Source: Rhodospirillales bacterium (lineage in GTDB: Bacteria > Pseudomonadota > Alphaproteobacteria > Rhodospirillales > JAPHRK01). From it: a DNA stretch of 47,914 nucleotides. The DNA is taken from NCBI GenBank assembly GCA_026196105.1, contig JAPHRK010000028.1:1-47914 (forward strand). The letters run 5' to 3'. This document shows positions 28,086 through 35,983 of this stretch, in pieces. The notes under the pieces are model-generated. The model was given only the letters and a program-made list of their open reading frames with translations, made no database searches and was not told where the DNA came from. Every line of letters starts with the position of its first letter. Positions within the stretch are counted from its first letter, which is position 1. The translations under genes were made by a program, and so were the position numbers.

Positions 28086-28808
28086 TTAAATCTCTTTTTT
28101 AATATGCCGGGCCCAAAGGTCCGGACGTCTATTCTTCGTAATCTCTTTGGAGCAGCGCTGCCGCCACTCTTCAATCTTCTTATGATGCCCCGAAAGCAAA
28201 ACTTCCGGGACTTCCCGACCAGCCCATTCCTGGGGGCGGGTATAATGGGGATACTCTAGCAACCCCGTCTCAAAACTCTCTTCTTCAAGCGACTCTTTGT
28301 TTCCTGTAACCCCTGGTACCAACCGTACACAGGCATCAATCAAGGTCACCGCCGCCGCTTCACCGCCGGAGAGAACAAAATCCCCCAAGCTAATCTCTTC
28401 AACCTGACGGGCTTCTAACACCCGCTGGTCAACACCTTCATAGCGCCCGCAAAGGAGGATAACCCCTTTTGTTTCCGCTAATTCCCGCACTTTCGCCTGA
28501 TCAAGCAGGCGACCCCGCGGGGTCAGATATATCAGCGTCGCTTCTGGCCTTTTTGCGCTAGCTTCGGCAATCGCCTTGTCTATCACATCGGGCCGCATCA
28601 CCATGCCAGCGCCACCGCCAAAGGGCGTATCGTCTACAGTGCTATGTTTATCCGTGGCAAAGCCTCGAATATCCATCGTCTCTAGCGCCCATATCCCGTC
28701 CTTTAATCCTCGGCCCGAAAGCGAGGCACCTAGAGGACCTGGAAACATCTCAGGAAAGAGGGTTAGCACTGTCGCCGTCCATAAAGGGTCTGGCTTATCT
28801 GTGCTCAC
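28086..28808 (-). CDS. trmD: tRNA (guanine-N1-)-methyltransferase
   Basis: 240 residues from a GTG that overlaps the rimM stop (GTGA). It makes m1G37 in tRNA, using S-adenosylmethionine. SPOUT knot motifs: [13 protein letters not shown], then [13 protein letters not shown], and P-H-Y-T-R-P. The operon order matches the usual rpsP-rimM-trmD-rplS. Confidence 0.97.
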   Translation of the reverse strand: MSTDKPDPLWTATVLTLFPEMFPGPLGASLSGRGLKDGIWALETMDIRGFATDKHSTVDDTPFGGGAGMVMRPDVIDKAIAEASAKRPEATLIYLTPRGRLLDQAKVRELAETKGVILLCGRYEGVDQRVLEARQVEEISLGDFVLSGGEAAAVTLIDACVRLVPGVTGNKESLEEESFETGLLEYPHYTRPQEWAGREVPEVLLSGHHKKIEEWRQRCSKEITKNRRPDLWARHIKKEI

Positions 28809-29353
28809 GTCTCTTTCTCGCTCACTTTGTCCCCACCAAGAGACTCGAAAACCCCCTCCGGTGGATCAACCAGTACCCTTTGAGCTGCGATGTCCACAAG
28901 TGGGACAGCCTCTTTGGTAAAAGGTACCATTTCAACCTCTCCATCAGCCAATTCGACTTCTAAGATATCGCCAGCTCCATGGTTAAGCACGGTGCGGATC
29001 GTCCCTAGGTCGTCTCCGTCCATTGATTGGACAGTCAGGCCGATAAGATCGGCGTGGTAGTATTCGTCTTCTTCGGGCTCCGGCAAAGCGCTTCTCAGCA
29101 CATATAGCTTGGTCCCTTTTAACGCCTCTGCTTTGTCTCGGTCATCAACCCCTTCAATAGAGGCAATCAACCGACCCTTGGCAGCCGTTCCGACAACTTT
29201 GACCTTAAAGGTCTTGTTCCCGGTTTCGTCGCTTACCGTTCCATAGGAAGTTATGTCCTTTGGATTAGCGGTAAAGCCGATGAGCTTTATTTGTCCCCGA
29301 ACGCCGTGGGGACCAGAGATGGCTCCCACACATATGCGTTCTTCATTGGACAT
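28805..29353 (-). CDS. rimM: 16S rRNA-processing protein RimM
   Basis: About 182 residues from the ATG at 29353 ([20 protein letters not shown]); a GTG at 29365 could add four residues. The N-terminal RimM domain (G-P-H-G-V-R-G, with the Y-V-L-R-S strand) and the C-terminal PRC-barrel (D-L-I-G-L-T-V, then D-L-G-T) are seen. It helps assemble the 30S head domain with S19. The stop overlaps trmD by four bases. Confidence 0.95.
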   Translation of the reverse strand: MSNEERICVGAISGPHGVRGQIKLIGFTANPKDITSYGTVSDETGNKTFKVKVVGTAAKGRLIASIEGVDDRDKAEALKGTKLYVLRSALPEPEEDEYYHADLIGLTVQSMDGDDLGTIRTVLNHGAGDILEVELADGEVEMVPFTKEAVPLVDIAAQRVLVDPPEGVFESLGGDKVSEKET

Positions 29354-29378
29354 AAGCTGGCTCACTTAAAAGCAATGC

Positions 29379-29780
29379 TTACTCTGAAGCTTCCTCAGCG
29401 GGAGCTTCTTCTGCAGGTGCAGCAGCGGCGGCAGCAGCTTCGTTAGCTTTTTCTTCAGCTTCACGAAGGCGCTCTTGAGCTTTTGCTTTAGGTTGGTGCT
29501 GTTTGGTTTGAGCTGGAATAGCAGGTTTTTCAACCAAGCCACGCTCAGCCAAGAAACGAGCAACACGATCAGTAGGTTTAGCGCCAACGCCAAGCCAGTA
29601 TTTGACTCGTTCTTCGTCGATCACGATACGCTCTTCGTGATCTTTAGGCAGCATTGGGTTGTGACGACCAATTTTTTCGATGAAACGACCATCACGTGGG
29701 CTACGGATGTCGGCAACAACGATACGGTAGTAAGGACGTTTTTTAGCGCCACTGCGGGAAAGTCTAATTTTAAGAGCCAT
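29379..29780 (-). CDS. rpsP: 30S ribosomal protein S16
   Basis: 133 residues. The S16 core (about 1-80) shows M-A-L-K-I-R-L-S-R[15 protein letters not shown], then [10 protein letters not shown] and [11 protein letters not shown] glutamate- and alanine-rich tail of about 50 residues follows, longer than E. coli S16 (82). First gene of the rpsP-rimM-trmD-rplS operon. Confidence 0.97.
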   Translation of the reverse strand: MALKIRLSRSGAKKRPYYRIVVADIRSPRDGRFIEKIGRHNPMLPKDHEERIVIDEERVKYWLGVGAKPTDRVARFLAERGLVEKPAIPAQTKQHQPKAKAQERLREAEEKANEAAAAAAAPAEEAPAEEASE

Positions 29781-29843
29781 GTCTTTACGCTTCTTTCTTA
29801 AGTACTTCAGTTAATTCGGATAATTCGGTTAAATTTCTATAAT

Positions 29844-31217
29844 CTATTTAAAAGGCAGACCGCCACCAGGCATCATACCCGGTGGCATACCGCCACTGCG
29901 CATAAAGCTCTTCTTGCCCATCTTACCTACTTTTTTCATCACAGCACTCATCTGTTTATGCTGCTTGAGAATCTTGTTGACCTCTTGAACAGTTGTCCCA
30001 GACCCGGCAGCAATTCTCTTGCGCCGTGAAGCCTTGATTAGATTAGGGTTTTGCCGTTCTTTGATGGTCATGGAGAGAATGATCGCTTCTTGGTGACCAA
30101 TCGTCTTATCGTCGATGTTCGCTTCAGAAATCTGCTTCTTCATCTTACCCATGCCGGGCAACATGCCAAGGAGACCGTTCATATCGCCCATCTTTTTAAT
30201 CTGGCGGAGTTGGCCGAGCATATCTTCAAAGTTAAACTGGCCCTTCATCACCTTTTTGGCGAGGGCTTCAGCTTCTTCGGCCTCCATGGTTTCGCCGGCT
30301 TTTTCCACCAGAGAAACCACATCGCCCATACCTAAAATACGACTGGCAATCCGGTCAGCATGGAAGGGCTCAAGGGCATCAATCTTTTCACCGGAGCCCA
30401 TAAACTTGATGGGGCATCCTGTAATGGTTTTCATGGAAAGAGCGGCACCGCCGCGGGCATCACCATCAATACGGGTTAAGACGATCCCGGTAACGCCTAC
30501 TTTTTCATTAAATTCTTTTGCCACCGTGACCGCATCTTGTCCGGTCATGGCATCAGTAACTAAGAGGGTTTCCGTTGGCTTGGCTACATCCCGAATAGCA
30601 GCAACTTCAGCCATCAATTCCATATCAATATGGAGGCGACCCGCTGTATCGAGGATCACCACGTCGTAACCTTCTAAGCGACCGGCTTGCATAGCGCGCT
30701 TAGCAATAGCGACAGGTTTTTCACCCATAATGATCGGCAGAGTAGCAACTTCGGCTTGTTTACCGAGAATTTCTAGCTGTTGTTGCGCCGCAGGGCGATA
30801 AACGTCCAATGAAGCCAGCAAAACTTTCTTCTTCTGCTTATTCTTAAGGCTCAAACCGAGTTTAGCTGAACTGGTTGTTTTACCAGAGCCTTGCAGACCC
30901 ACCATTAAGATGGCAACTGGTGGGGTCGCGGTGAGGTTTATTTCACTGTCATCAGATTCCAAAAGAGCTGTAAGCTCATCTTGAACAATCTTAATGACCA
31001 TCTGGCCAGGGCTAACGCTCTTGATAACGTTTTGACCGACAGCTTTCTCGCCAACGGCAGCGACAAAATCTTTAACCACAGGCAGAGCCACATCTGCTTC
31101 AAGCAAAGCGACACGCACTTCACGCATTGCGGCCTGGACATCTTTCTCCGACAGCGCGCCGCGCTTAGTCAGTTTATCAAAAATGCCGCCGAGGCGGGTT
31201 GAAAGATTATCAAACAT
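29844..31217 (-). CDS. ffh: Signal recognition particle protein Ffh
   Basis: 457 residues from the ATG at 31217 (M-F-D-N-L-S-T-R-L-G); an upstream GTG/TTG extension to 31232 is not favoured. N domain, then the GTPase: G-L-Q-G-S-G-K-T-T (P-loop), D-T-A-G-R, and T-R-I-D-G-D-A-R-G-G. The methionine-rich M domain and tail (G-G-M-P-P-G-M-M-P-G-G-G) bind signal peptides and SRP RNA. Its receptor partner ftsY is also in the window. A promoter-terminator pair lies just upstream and may control it. Confidence 0.97.
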   Translation of the reverse strand: MFDNLSTRLGGIFDKLTKRGALSEKDVQAAMREVRVALLEADVALPVVKDFVAAVGEKAVGQNVIKSVSPGQMVIKIVQDELTALLESDDSEINLTATPPVAILMVGLQGSGKTTSSAKLGLSLKNKQKKKVLLASLDVYRPAAQQQLEILGKQAEVATLPIIMGEKPVAIAKRAMQAGRLEGYDVVILDTAGRLHIDMELMAEVAAIRDVAKPTETLLVTDAMTGQDAVTVAKEFNEKVGVTGIVLTRIDGDARGGAALSMKTITGCPIKFMGSGEKIDALEPFHADRIASRILGMGDVVSLVEKAGETMEAEEAEALAKKVMKGQFNFEDMLGQLRQIKKMGDMNGLLGMLPGMGKMKKQISEANIDDKTIGHQEAIILSMTIKERQNPNLIKASRRKRIAAGSGTTVQEVNKILKQHKQMSAVMKKVGKMGKKSFMRSGGMPPGMMPGGGLPFK

Positions 31218-31272
31218 TAAAGTTGTTACCAACAGTTCTTAAAAGCAGTTACAGCTCAGACAATTTAGAAGC

Positions 31273-31308
31273 AAAAAACGCCAGTGCGCGAACCTTCGCG
31301 GACTGGCG
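31273..31308 (-). terminator. Intrinsic terminator upstream of ffh
   Basis: On the minus strand CGCCAGT and ACTGGCG flank CGCGAA and TTCGCG (one C-C mismatch) to give a long stem with a two-base centre, followed by TTTTTT. It lies between a promoter (31347-31375) and the ffh start (31217), so it ends a short transcript or attenuates ffh. Confidence 0.75.
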
Positions 31309-31340
31309 GCACCCAAGAATTCCTCAGGCGTCATCTAAGC
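31273..31340 (-). ncRNA. Possible small RNA or ffh leader transcript
   Basis: From a predicted start near 31340, seven bases past the -10 box, to the terminator at 31273 gives about 68 bases. It has no SRP RNA core (no GGAAG tetraloop motif), so it is not 4.5S RNA. The segment GACGCC in the leader could pair with GGCGTT of the terminator, an alternative fold that would open the terminator. Whether it is an independent RNA or an attenuated leader cannot be told from sequence. Confidence 0.35.
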
Positions 31341-31346
31341 GTGCGC

Positions 31347-31375
31347 AACATATTGTTTTGCACCAACAGAGTCAA
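31347..31375 (-). promoter_or_regulatory. Sigma-70-like promoter upstream of ffh
   Basis: On the minus strand TTGACT (31375-31370) and TATGTT (31352-31347) are spaced by 17 bases. It drives the leader RNA at 31340-31273 and possibly ffh. In the rest of 31376-31604 no gene is seen. It holds the likely promoter of the XRE gene and short repeats (TTGCAAAG, CTGCAAAG). Confidence 0.5.
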
Positions 31376-31604
31376 GGCCGGAATAACCCTACTTTTATTG
31401 AGATATTTCCAAATTATGAATAGGCTTTTAACAAAAAGTGAGACACCCTTGAAGTCAGCCCCCTTTGGGCCTCACATAGAAGTCATATTTGAAACAAATA
31501 CAATGATAAAAAGACAGTTTCAAAAGAATTACCTTGCAAAGTTGCTGCAAAGAGGCGACTGCAAGTGTTACAACTATTAAGTAGTGGTTACGAAGGAAGT
31601 TAAA

Positions 31605-32033
31605 ATGGCAAGACGTGTAGGAAGAAGTACACCAGATCCGATAGATAAGTACGTAGGATCACGTATTCGTGGTAGGCGGCTTGGCTTGGGTATGAGCCAA
31701 ACGAAGCTTGGCGATGCAATCTCTGTGACTTTTCAACAGATCCAGAAATATGAGAACGGCACCAACCGCGTCGGGGCGAGTAATCTTTTTAGAGTATCTA
31801 AAGTTTTAAATGTAAATGTCGGATATTTCTTCCAAGAAATGCCGGAGGCTGGTGAAAAGGCCGATGGGGATATGGGTTCGCCGGACCAATCTCAGGACAC
31901 TTTAAGTGATGACCCCTTAACCTCAAAAGATGCCATAGAACTCTCTCATAACTATTATGCTATCGAAGACGAACAGGTCCGCAAACGGATTTACCAACTG
32001 GTCAAATCTTTAGCAGAGGCATTTAGAGAGTAA
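31605..32033 (+). CDS. XRE-family transcriptional regulator (alphaproteobacterial type)
   Basis: 142 residues from the ATG at 31605, preceded by AAGGAAG; a GTG at 31584 is less likely. The N-terminal part has the alphaproteobacterial pattern D-P-I-D-K-Y-V-G-S-R-I-R-G-R-R-L-G-L-G-M-S-Q, and the helix-turn-helix continues L-G-D-A-I-S-V-T-F-Q-Q-I-Q-K-Y-E-N-G-T-N-R (about 24-75). The tail is acidic. Relatives are common cell-cycle or housekeeping regulators; the targets here are unknown. A second XRE gene follows. Confidence 0.88.
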   Translation: MARRVGRSTPDPIDKYVGSRIRGRRLGLGMSQTKLGDAISVTFQQIQKYENGTNRVGASNLFRVSKVLNVNVGYFFQEMPEAGEKADGDMGSPDQSQDTLSDDPLTSKDAIELSHNYYAIEDEQVRKRIYQLVKSLAEAFRE

Positions 32034-32072
32034 TCCACCTAAAAAACTACAACCATTGCTCGATAAAGATTA

Positions 32073-32096
32073 AAAAACGAGGTGATTTAATACCTC
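32073..32096. terminator. Terminator-like hairpin between the two XRE genes
   Basis: GAGGT (32079-32083) and ACCTC (32092-32096) form a short stem. On the minus strand it is followed by TTTTTT; on the plus strand by ATTTCTTCT. It may act in either direction; both flanking genes are on the plus strand. Confidence 0.4.
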
Positions 32097-32201
32097 ATTT
32101 CTTCTCTAAATGCTTGGGTGTCAGACAACCTCGTGCTATACCTAGGGTGGATCAGTAAATCACTGTACTATTTATTAGTGTATTGGGTAGGAAATGCCGT
32201 C

Positions 32202-32621
32202 ATGGAAGTCTCAGGAAATCCTGACAATGAAAACTTAGAAAACGGCCTTATCAATGCTCACGTAAGTGAAATGATAAAGAATCGTAGAGAGAAACAGGGC
32301 ATTACTAAAATTGCCCTTGCTCAAGCCCTAGGAATTAGCCCCCGCCAATTAACTAAAATAGAGCGGGGTAAGGCCCGCTTATCTGCCTCTCATATTTTTA
32401 AAGCGGCAACTTATTTGGAAACCACTGTAGAAGCCCTTTTTCAAGGTATTCATGACGAAAATTTCCAATCTTTGCCAGATGATATTCAGCCAACTACCTG
32501 TCAATCAATTCCCCCAGAAGAAGTTGAGCAGTTGCAGCGTTATTTTCTCTCAATTCCTGAAGGCAAAACCCGTAATAATGTTCTGAAAATGATTAAAGCC
32601 ACAGCCCAGGCAAAAATTTGA
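32202..32621 (+). CDS. XRE-family transcriptional regulator
   Basis: 139 residues from the ATG at 32202, preceded by AGGAA nine bases upstream; a GTG at 32118 would add 28 residues of unlikely hydrophobic sequence. The helix-turn-helix (about 20-75) reads I-K-N-R-R-E-K-Q-G-I-T-K-I-A-L-A-Q-A-L-G-I-S-P-R-Q-L-T-K-I-E-R-G. The tail ends with a K-T-R-N-N-V-L-K-M-I helix. It is not closely similar to the upstream XRE protein outside the motif. Function unknown. Confidence 0.82.
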   Translation: MEVSGNPDNENLENGLINAHVSEMIKNRREKQGITKIALAQALGISPRQLTKIERGKARLSASHIFKAATYLETTVEALFQGIHDENFQSLPDDIQPTTCQSIPPEEVEQLQRYFLSIPEGKTRNNVLKMIKATAQAKI

Positions 32622-32658
32622 GTCGACAGGTTAATCTTTAGACCTGCACAATGGGTTT

Positions 32659-33306
32659 ATGGATTTAGACAAGATCAATATGCGTGTATCTGAGCAAGGT
32701 TTCTGCGTTCGCGGAGCCTTTAATATGAAGGACCACGATCAGACAGCCATCTTGATTGGAAACATTGGCGGTGATCTGTGGCCTCATTTTTCACCCCATC
32801 AATCAAAAACCTCACATCCCTTAGACCAATGGACAAAGAAGGTTTTGCAAGAAATTGCCACTGATATTAGGGCTGACGTTTACTTTCCCTTTGAAGGCCC
32901 CCCGTTCCACCCCTTCCAGAAATGGGCCCAACAAGCCGAACAGGTTTTTCCTTCCCCTATTGGCCCTCTTATCCATCCGACTTATGGTCTGTGGCATGCT
33001 TATAGGGCTTTGTTTGTCTTCAAAGACAAACAGCTACTTGAAGAGAAGACAGCAGATCTTGCCTCCCCATGCCTTACTTGTTTAGATAAGCCCTGCCTTC
33101 ACACCTGCCCGGTTTCAGCTTTTAACGAGACTTCAGGTTATGATGTGCCAAAATGTATTGCCCACTTAAAAACTCCCGAGGGGCAAGATTGTATGGCAAA
33201 AGGGTGTATCGCCCGACGAGCCTGCCCTGTTGGGAAAAATTATATTTACCCCCCTCAAATGGCCAAATTTCATATGGAAAAATTTGTTGAAATTAATGGC
33301 AAATAA
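32659..33306 (+). CDS. Small two-cluster Fe-S protein with a CblC/QueG-like N-terminal half
   Basis: 215 residues. The C-terminal part carries eight cysteines (138, 141, 146, 150, 166, 178, 183, 189) in the pattern C-x2-C-x4-C-x3-C-P and C...C-x4-C-x5-C-P, enough for two [4Fe-4S] clusters. The N-terminal half has H-P-L-D-Q-W near 53, F-P-F-E-G-P-P near 76 and I-H-P-T-Y-G-L-W-H-A-Y-R near 105. The last resembles the human cobalamin chaperone MMACHC (I-H-P-R-F-G-G-W-F-A-I-R, from memory). QueG and reductive dehalogenases join the same two modules but are longer. A cofactor reductase or chaperone role is inferred. No gene partner is obvious; bluB is elsewhere in the window. Confidence 0.6.
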   Translation: MDLDKINMRVSEQGFCVRGAFNMKDHDQTAILIGNIGGDLWPHFSPHQSKTSHPLDQWTKKVLQEIATDIRADVYFPFEGPPFHPFQKWAQQAEQVFPSPIGPLIHPTYGLWHAYRALFVFKDKQLLEEKTADLASPCLTCLDKPCLHTCPVSAFNETSGYDVPKCIAHLKTPEGQDCMAKGCIARRACPVGKNYIYPPQMAKFHMEKFVEINGK

Positions 33307-33488
33307 TTAAGGCTATATGGTCTTCAGGCTTTTCAAAAACCCCGATTAATCCCTCCCAGTAATGCAAATAAGCTAGCAGAACTTTAGATGAGAATTCATC
33401 TTTCAGTCGTGCAAGCTATATTTAAGCTATTAAAATCATTATGACTTTTCCTAACCTGGCCTAATTATTCTATTCATTACCACAATTA

Positions 33489-33531
33489 TATTTGACAACC
33501 AATTGTCATTATGACAATGTATTGTCAAATA
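33489..33531. promoter_or_regulatory. Nested palindromic operator of the marR operon
   Basis: Two inverted repeats share one centre at 33510. The inner pair is ATTGTCAT (33502-33509) and ATGACAAT (33511-33518); the outer pair is TATTTGACAA and TTGTCAAATA (33489-33498, 33522-33531). All are variants of a TTGACA/TTGTCA half-site. It lies 13 bases before the marR start and contains the likely -35 box. No gene is seen in 33307-33488. Confidence 0.75.
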
Positions 33532-33543
33532 ATGAGGTCGGAT

Positions 33544-33999
33544 ATGAAACACACATCAAAAGGCAGTGCCTTTACTGAAATCGCTTTAGAAATATTTCGT
33601 TTGAATGGGGCGCTGCTTGCAGCGGGCGACAAGCTTGGGGCTGATCTTGGGATCACAAGTGCGCGCTGGCAGATTATGGGCGCTCTTGGAGAGTCCTCAA
33701 TGACAGTTCCACAAATTGCCAATGAAATGGGCTTAACCCGTCAAGGGGTACAACGCACAGTAAATATTCTGCTTGAGGAAGGAATTGTTGAATTACACGA
33801 TAACCCCAACCACAAACGCGCCAAGTTGGTACGCCTTAGCTCTGAAGGGGCTCACAAGCTTAATGAAATTAGTATGAGGCAGATATCCTGGGCGAACAGC
33901 CTTGCTGATAAATTTACGGAAGATGATCTCCAAACAGCCAACCAAACCATCCATCAACTCAGGCTCATGATCACAAACCTAGACAATGAAAGGGGATAA
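33544..33999 (+). CDS. MarR-family transcriptional regulator
   Basis: 151 residues from the ATG at 33544, preceded by GAGG. The MarR winged helix shows L-G-I-T-S-A-R-W-Q-I-M-G-A-L, M-T-V-P-Q-I-A-N-E-M-G-L-T-R-Q-G-V-Q-R-T-V-N and the wing D-N-P-N-H-K-R-A-K-L-V. It faces a nested palindrome and is followed two bases later by two DUF2269-type membrane proteins, so it probably represses itself and them in response to a ligand. The ligand is not known. Confidence 0.9.
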   Translation: MKHTSKGSAFTEIALEIFRLNGALLAAGDKLGADLGITSARWQIMGALGESSMTVPQIANEMGLTRQGVQRTVNILLEEGIVELHDNPNHKRAKLVRLSSEGAHKLNEISMRQISWANSLADKFTEDDLQTANQTIHQLRLMITNLDNERG

Positions 34000-34001
34000 T
34001 T

Positions 34002-34481
34002 ATGTTTAAATTTTTAAAAGGCGTTCATATCCTGGCACTTTGTATCTTCGTTGGCAGTGTCCCAGCTCACATAGTCCTAGGAGCAGTGGCAGACCCAACG
34101 GGGGATTACCAATCTTTTGCCATTTTTCATCAAGCAAAATATCTCCTGACCTACACTCTGACGACTGCAGGGGTTATTGCAGTAATCTTGTCAGGACTCC
34201 TATTAGCAATCTCAAATAAAGGGATGCTCAAACAAAGATGGTTACAAATTAAACTCGCGCTGGTCGCTTTAATAGCCCTGAATGGAGGGTTAATACTGAC
34301 ACCTCTCGCCGAAAAAATGACCGCCCTTGCAGTTAAGGCTGCTCAAAGTGGAACTCTAGAAACAACCTTTGCAGATTTAGCAGGGCGCGAATCTATCGCT
34401 GGAGCGGCAAACATATTGCTGATTATCACAGTCGTGTTCATCGCTATCTATAAGCCCGCATTTGGTCAGAAAAGGGCTTAG
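34002..34481 (+). CDS. DUF2269-type integral membrane protein
   Basis: 159 residues with four predicted membrane helices (about 5-25, 50-70, 80-100, 135-152). Conserved-looking histidines near the helix ends (H-I-L, A-H-I-V, F-H-Q-A) could bind heme or a metal, as proposed for related CopD-like four-helix proteins; that is inference. It overlaps nothing but starts two bases after marR and ends two bases before the next gene. Function unknown. Confidence 0.72.
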   Translation: MFKFLKGVHILALCIFVGSVPAHIVLGAVADPTGDYQSFAIFHQAKYLLTYTLTTAGVIAVILSGLLLAISNKGMLKQRWLQIKLALVALIALNGGLILTPLAEKMTALAVKAAQSGTLETTFADLAGRESIAGAANILLIITVVFIAIYKPAFGQKRA

Positions 34482-34483
34482 TT

Positions 34484-35071
34484 ATGGACAGTTTTCTTCT
34501 CCTGCGATTCATTCACTTCATAGGCCTTACATTAATAGGAGCTGGCCTGATAGGTGTGTTTATCTGCGATATGCGCTCCCGCCAAACCAAAGAACTCCCG
34601 CTTTTTGGTCAATTGGTTTCTATGATTGCTCTTTTCTATGATGGACTCGTGGTGCCTGGGGCGATATTACTCATAATAAGCGGTACCTGGATGATTGTTG
34701 AGTTCCATGATGGCTGGGAATTCCTTCAAACACCCTGGTTAGCCGGAATGGTCTTCTTGTTTATCTTTGAATTTGTTGAAGGCAATACCATTACCCGTAT
34801 CTACTTTTTACGCCTAAGAAAACTAACCAAAGAAGCTGTTGCCCTTGGCCAGTGGACATCAGGCCTGCGCAAAGCCAGGGGAGAGCAATTGGCCTCTTTC
34901 ACTCATTTTTTAGATATCCCCATTTTGACCGTTATTATCTCATTGGGGGCATTGCGCCCTACTGACTGGACAACATTTTTTATCGGTATCGCCATTGGCC
35001 TTACTGTCGCAACCCTCTTAAATATCATCGTCCCTAAACTTTATCCCTGGAGCGAAGCTGAAAACCAATAG
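34484..35071 (+). CDS. DUF2269-type integral membrane protein
   Basis: 195 residues with about five hydrophobic segments. It starts F-L-L-L-R-F-I-H-F-I-G-L-T-L-I-G-A-G and has F-V-E-G-N-T-I-T-R-I-Y-F-L-R-L, a pattern I associate with DUF2269. It follows the other DUF2269 gene by two bases, so the pair is probably one complex, controlled by the upstream MarR protein. Function unknown. Confidence 0.75.
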   Translation: MDSFLLLRFIHFIGLTLIGAGLIGVFICDMRSRQTKELPLFGQLVSMIALFYDGLVVPGAILLIISGTWMIVEFHDGWEFLQTPWLAGMVFLFIFEFVEGNTITRIYFLRLRKLTKEAVALGQWTSGLRKARGEQLASFTHFLDIPILTVIISLGALRPTDWTTFFIGIAIGLTVATLLNIIVPKLYPWSEAENQ

Positions 35072-35140
35072 GCTCTGATGTTTCCGAGGATACTGATTTT
35101 CACTAGACTCTGGGGTCAAACAGGCCATATAAGGCGGGTT

Positions 35141-35983
35141 ATGGACGCTTTACCTTTTGTGAAAATGCATGGCCTGGGCAACGATTTTGTTGTGCTTGAT
35201 GCCCGTTCAACGCCCTTAGATTTAAGCGCGGAGCAAACGCGCGCCATTGCTAATCGTAAATTAGGTGTCGGCTGCGACCAACTTATTATAATTGAGCCAC
35301 CTCGCAACAACGACGCATATGCTTTTATGCAAATCAGGAATGCTGACGGTGATGAGGTTGAAGCCTGTGGCAATGCGACCCGTTGCATAGCCCATCTTTT
35401 GATGACAGAAACCGGGCAAGAGAGCCTTATTGTTGAAACAGTTGTAGGGTTGCTCGACTGCCATGCTGTAAACGATGGGCAAATCACTGTCGATATGGGG
35501 ATGGCCCGTCTCGACTGGCAGGAAATTCCTCTGGCCCAAGCGATGGGAACAGAGCAAATTAATCTTGAAGTCGGCCCTCTCGCCAACCCCGTTGCTGTTA
35601 ATGTCGGCAACCCTCATGCGGTGTTCTTTGTAGAAGATGTCGAGACTATTGATCTGGTGCAGTTTGGCCCCCAAGTCGAAAACCATCCCACCTTCCCAGA
35701 ACGCACAAATGTAGAAGCCGTTCATCTTCAACAAGACGGAAGCCTGCGCATGCGGGTTTGGGAACGAGGTGTGGGCATCACCCAAGCCTGTGGCACCGGC
35801 GCTTGTGCGGCATTAGTTGCGGCAGCTCGTCGGGGGCTTACGGGGCGCAAAGCCCAAGTCATTCTTGATGGTGGACCTTTGGAAATTGAATGGCTAGAAA
35901 ACGGCCATATCCAAATGACCGGGCCAATTGCCTATAGCTTTGAAGGCACCATTGATCCTTCCCTCTTGACCGACAATGGCTGA
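35141..35983 (+). CDS. dapF: Diaminopimelate epimerase
   Basis: 280 residues from the ATG at 35141; an ATG at 35078 would extend 21 residues without family support. It converts LL- to meso-diaminopimelate for lysine and peptidoglycan. Catalytic cysteines: Cys76 in E-A-C-G-N-A-T-R-C and Cys217 in Q-A-C-G-T-G-A-C. The start M-x-x-F-x-K-M-H-G-L-G-N-D-F is typical. It overlaps mtaB by eight bases. Confidence 0.97.
   Translation: MDALPFVKMHGLGNDFVVLDARSTPLDLSAEQTRAIANRKLGVGCDQLIIIEPPRNNDAYAFMQIRNADGDEVEACGNATRCIAHLLMTETGQESLIVETVVGLLDCHAVNDGQITVDMGMARLDWQEIPLAQAMGTEQINLEVGPLANPVAVNVGNPHAVFFVEDVETIDLVQFGPQVENHPTFPERTNVEAVHLQQDGSLRMRVWERGVGITQACGTGACAALVAAARRGLTGRKAQVILDGGPLEIEWLENGHIQMTGPIAYSFEGTIDPSLLTDNG

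Noticed and set aside
31233-31400. SRP 4.5S RNA next to ffh
   Set aside because: The region lacks the GGAAG tetraloop core and asymmetric loop of SRP RNA; only short chance matches (CTCTGTTGGT) were seen.
31199-31580. Plus-strand frames between ffh and the XRE gene
   Set aside because: They overlap a promoter and terminator on the other strand, lack ribosome binding sites and show no family pattern.
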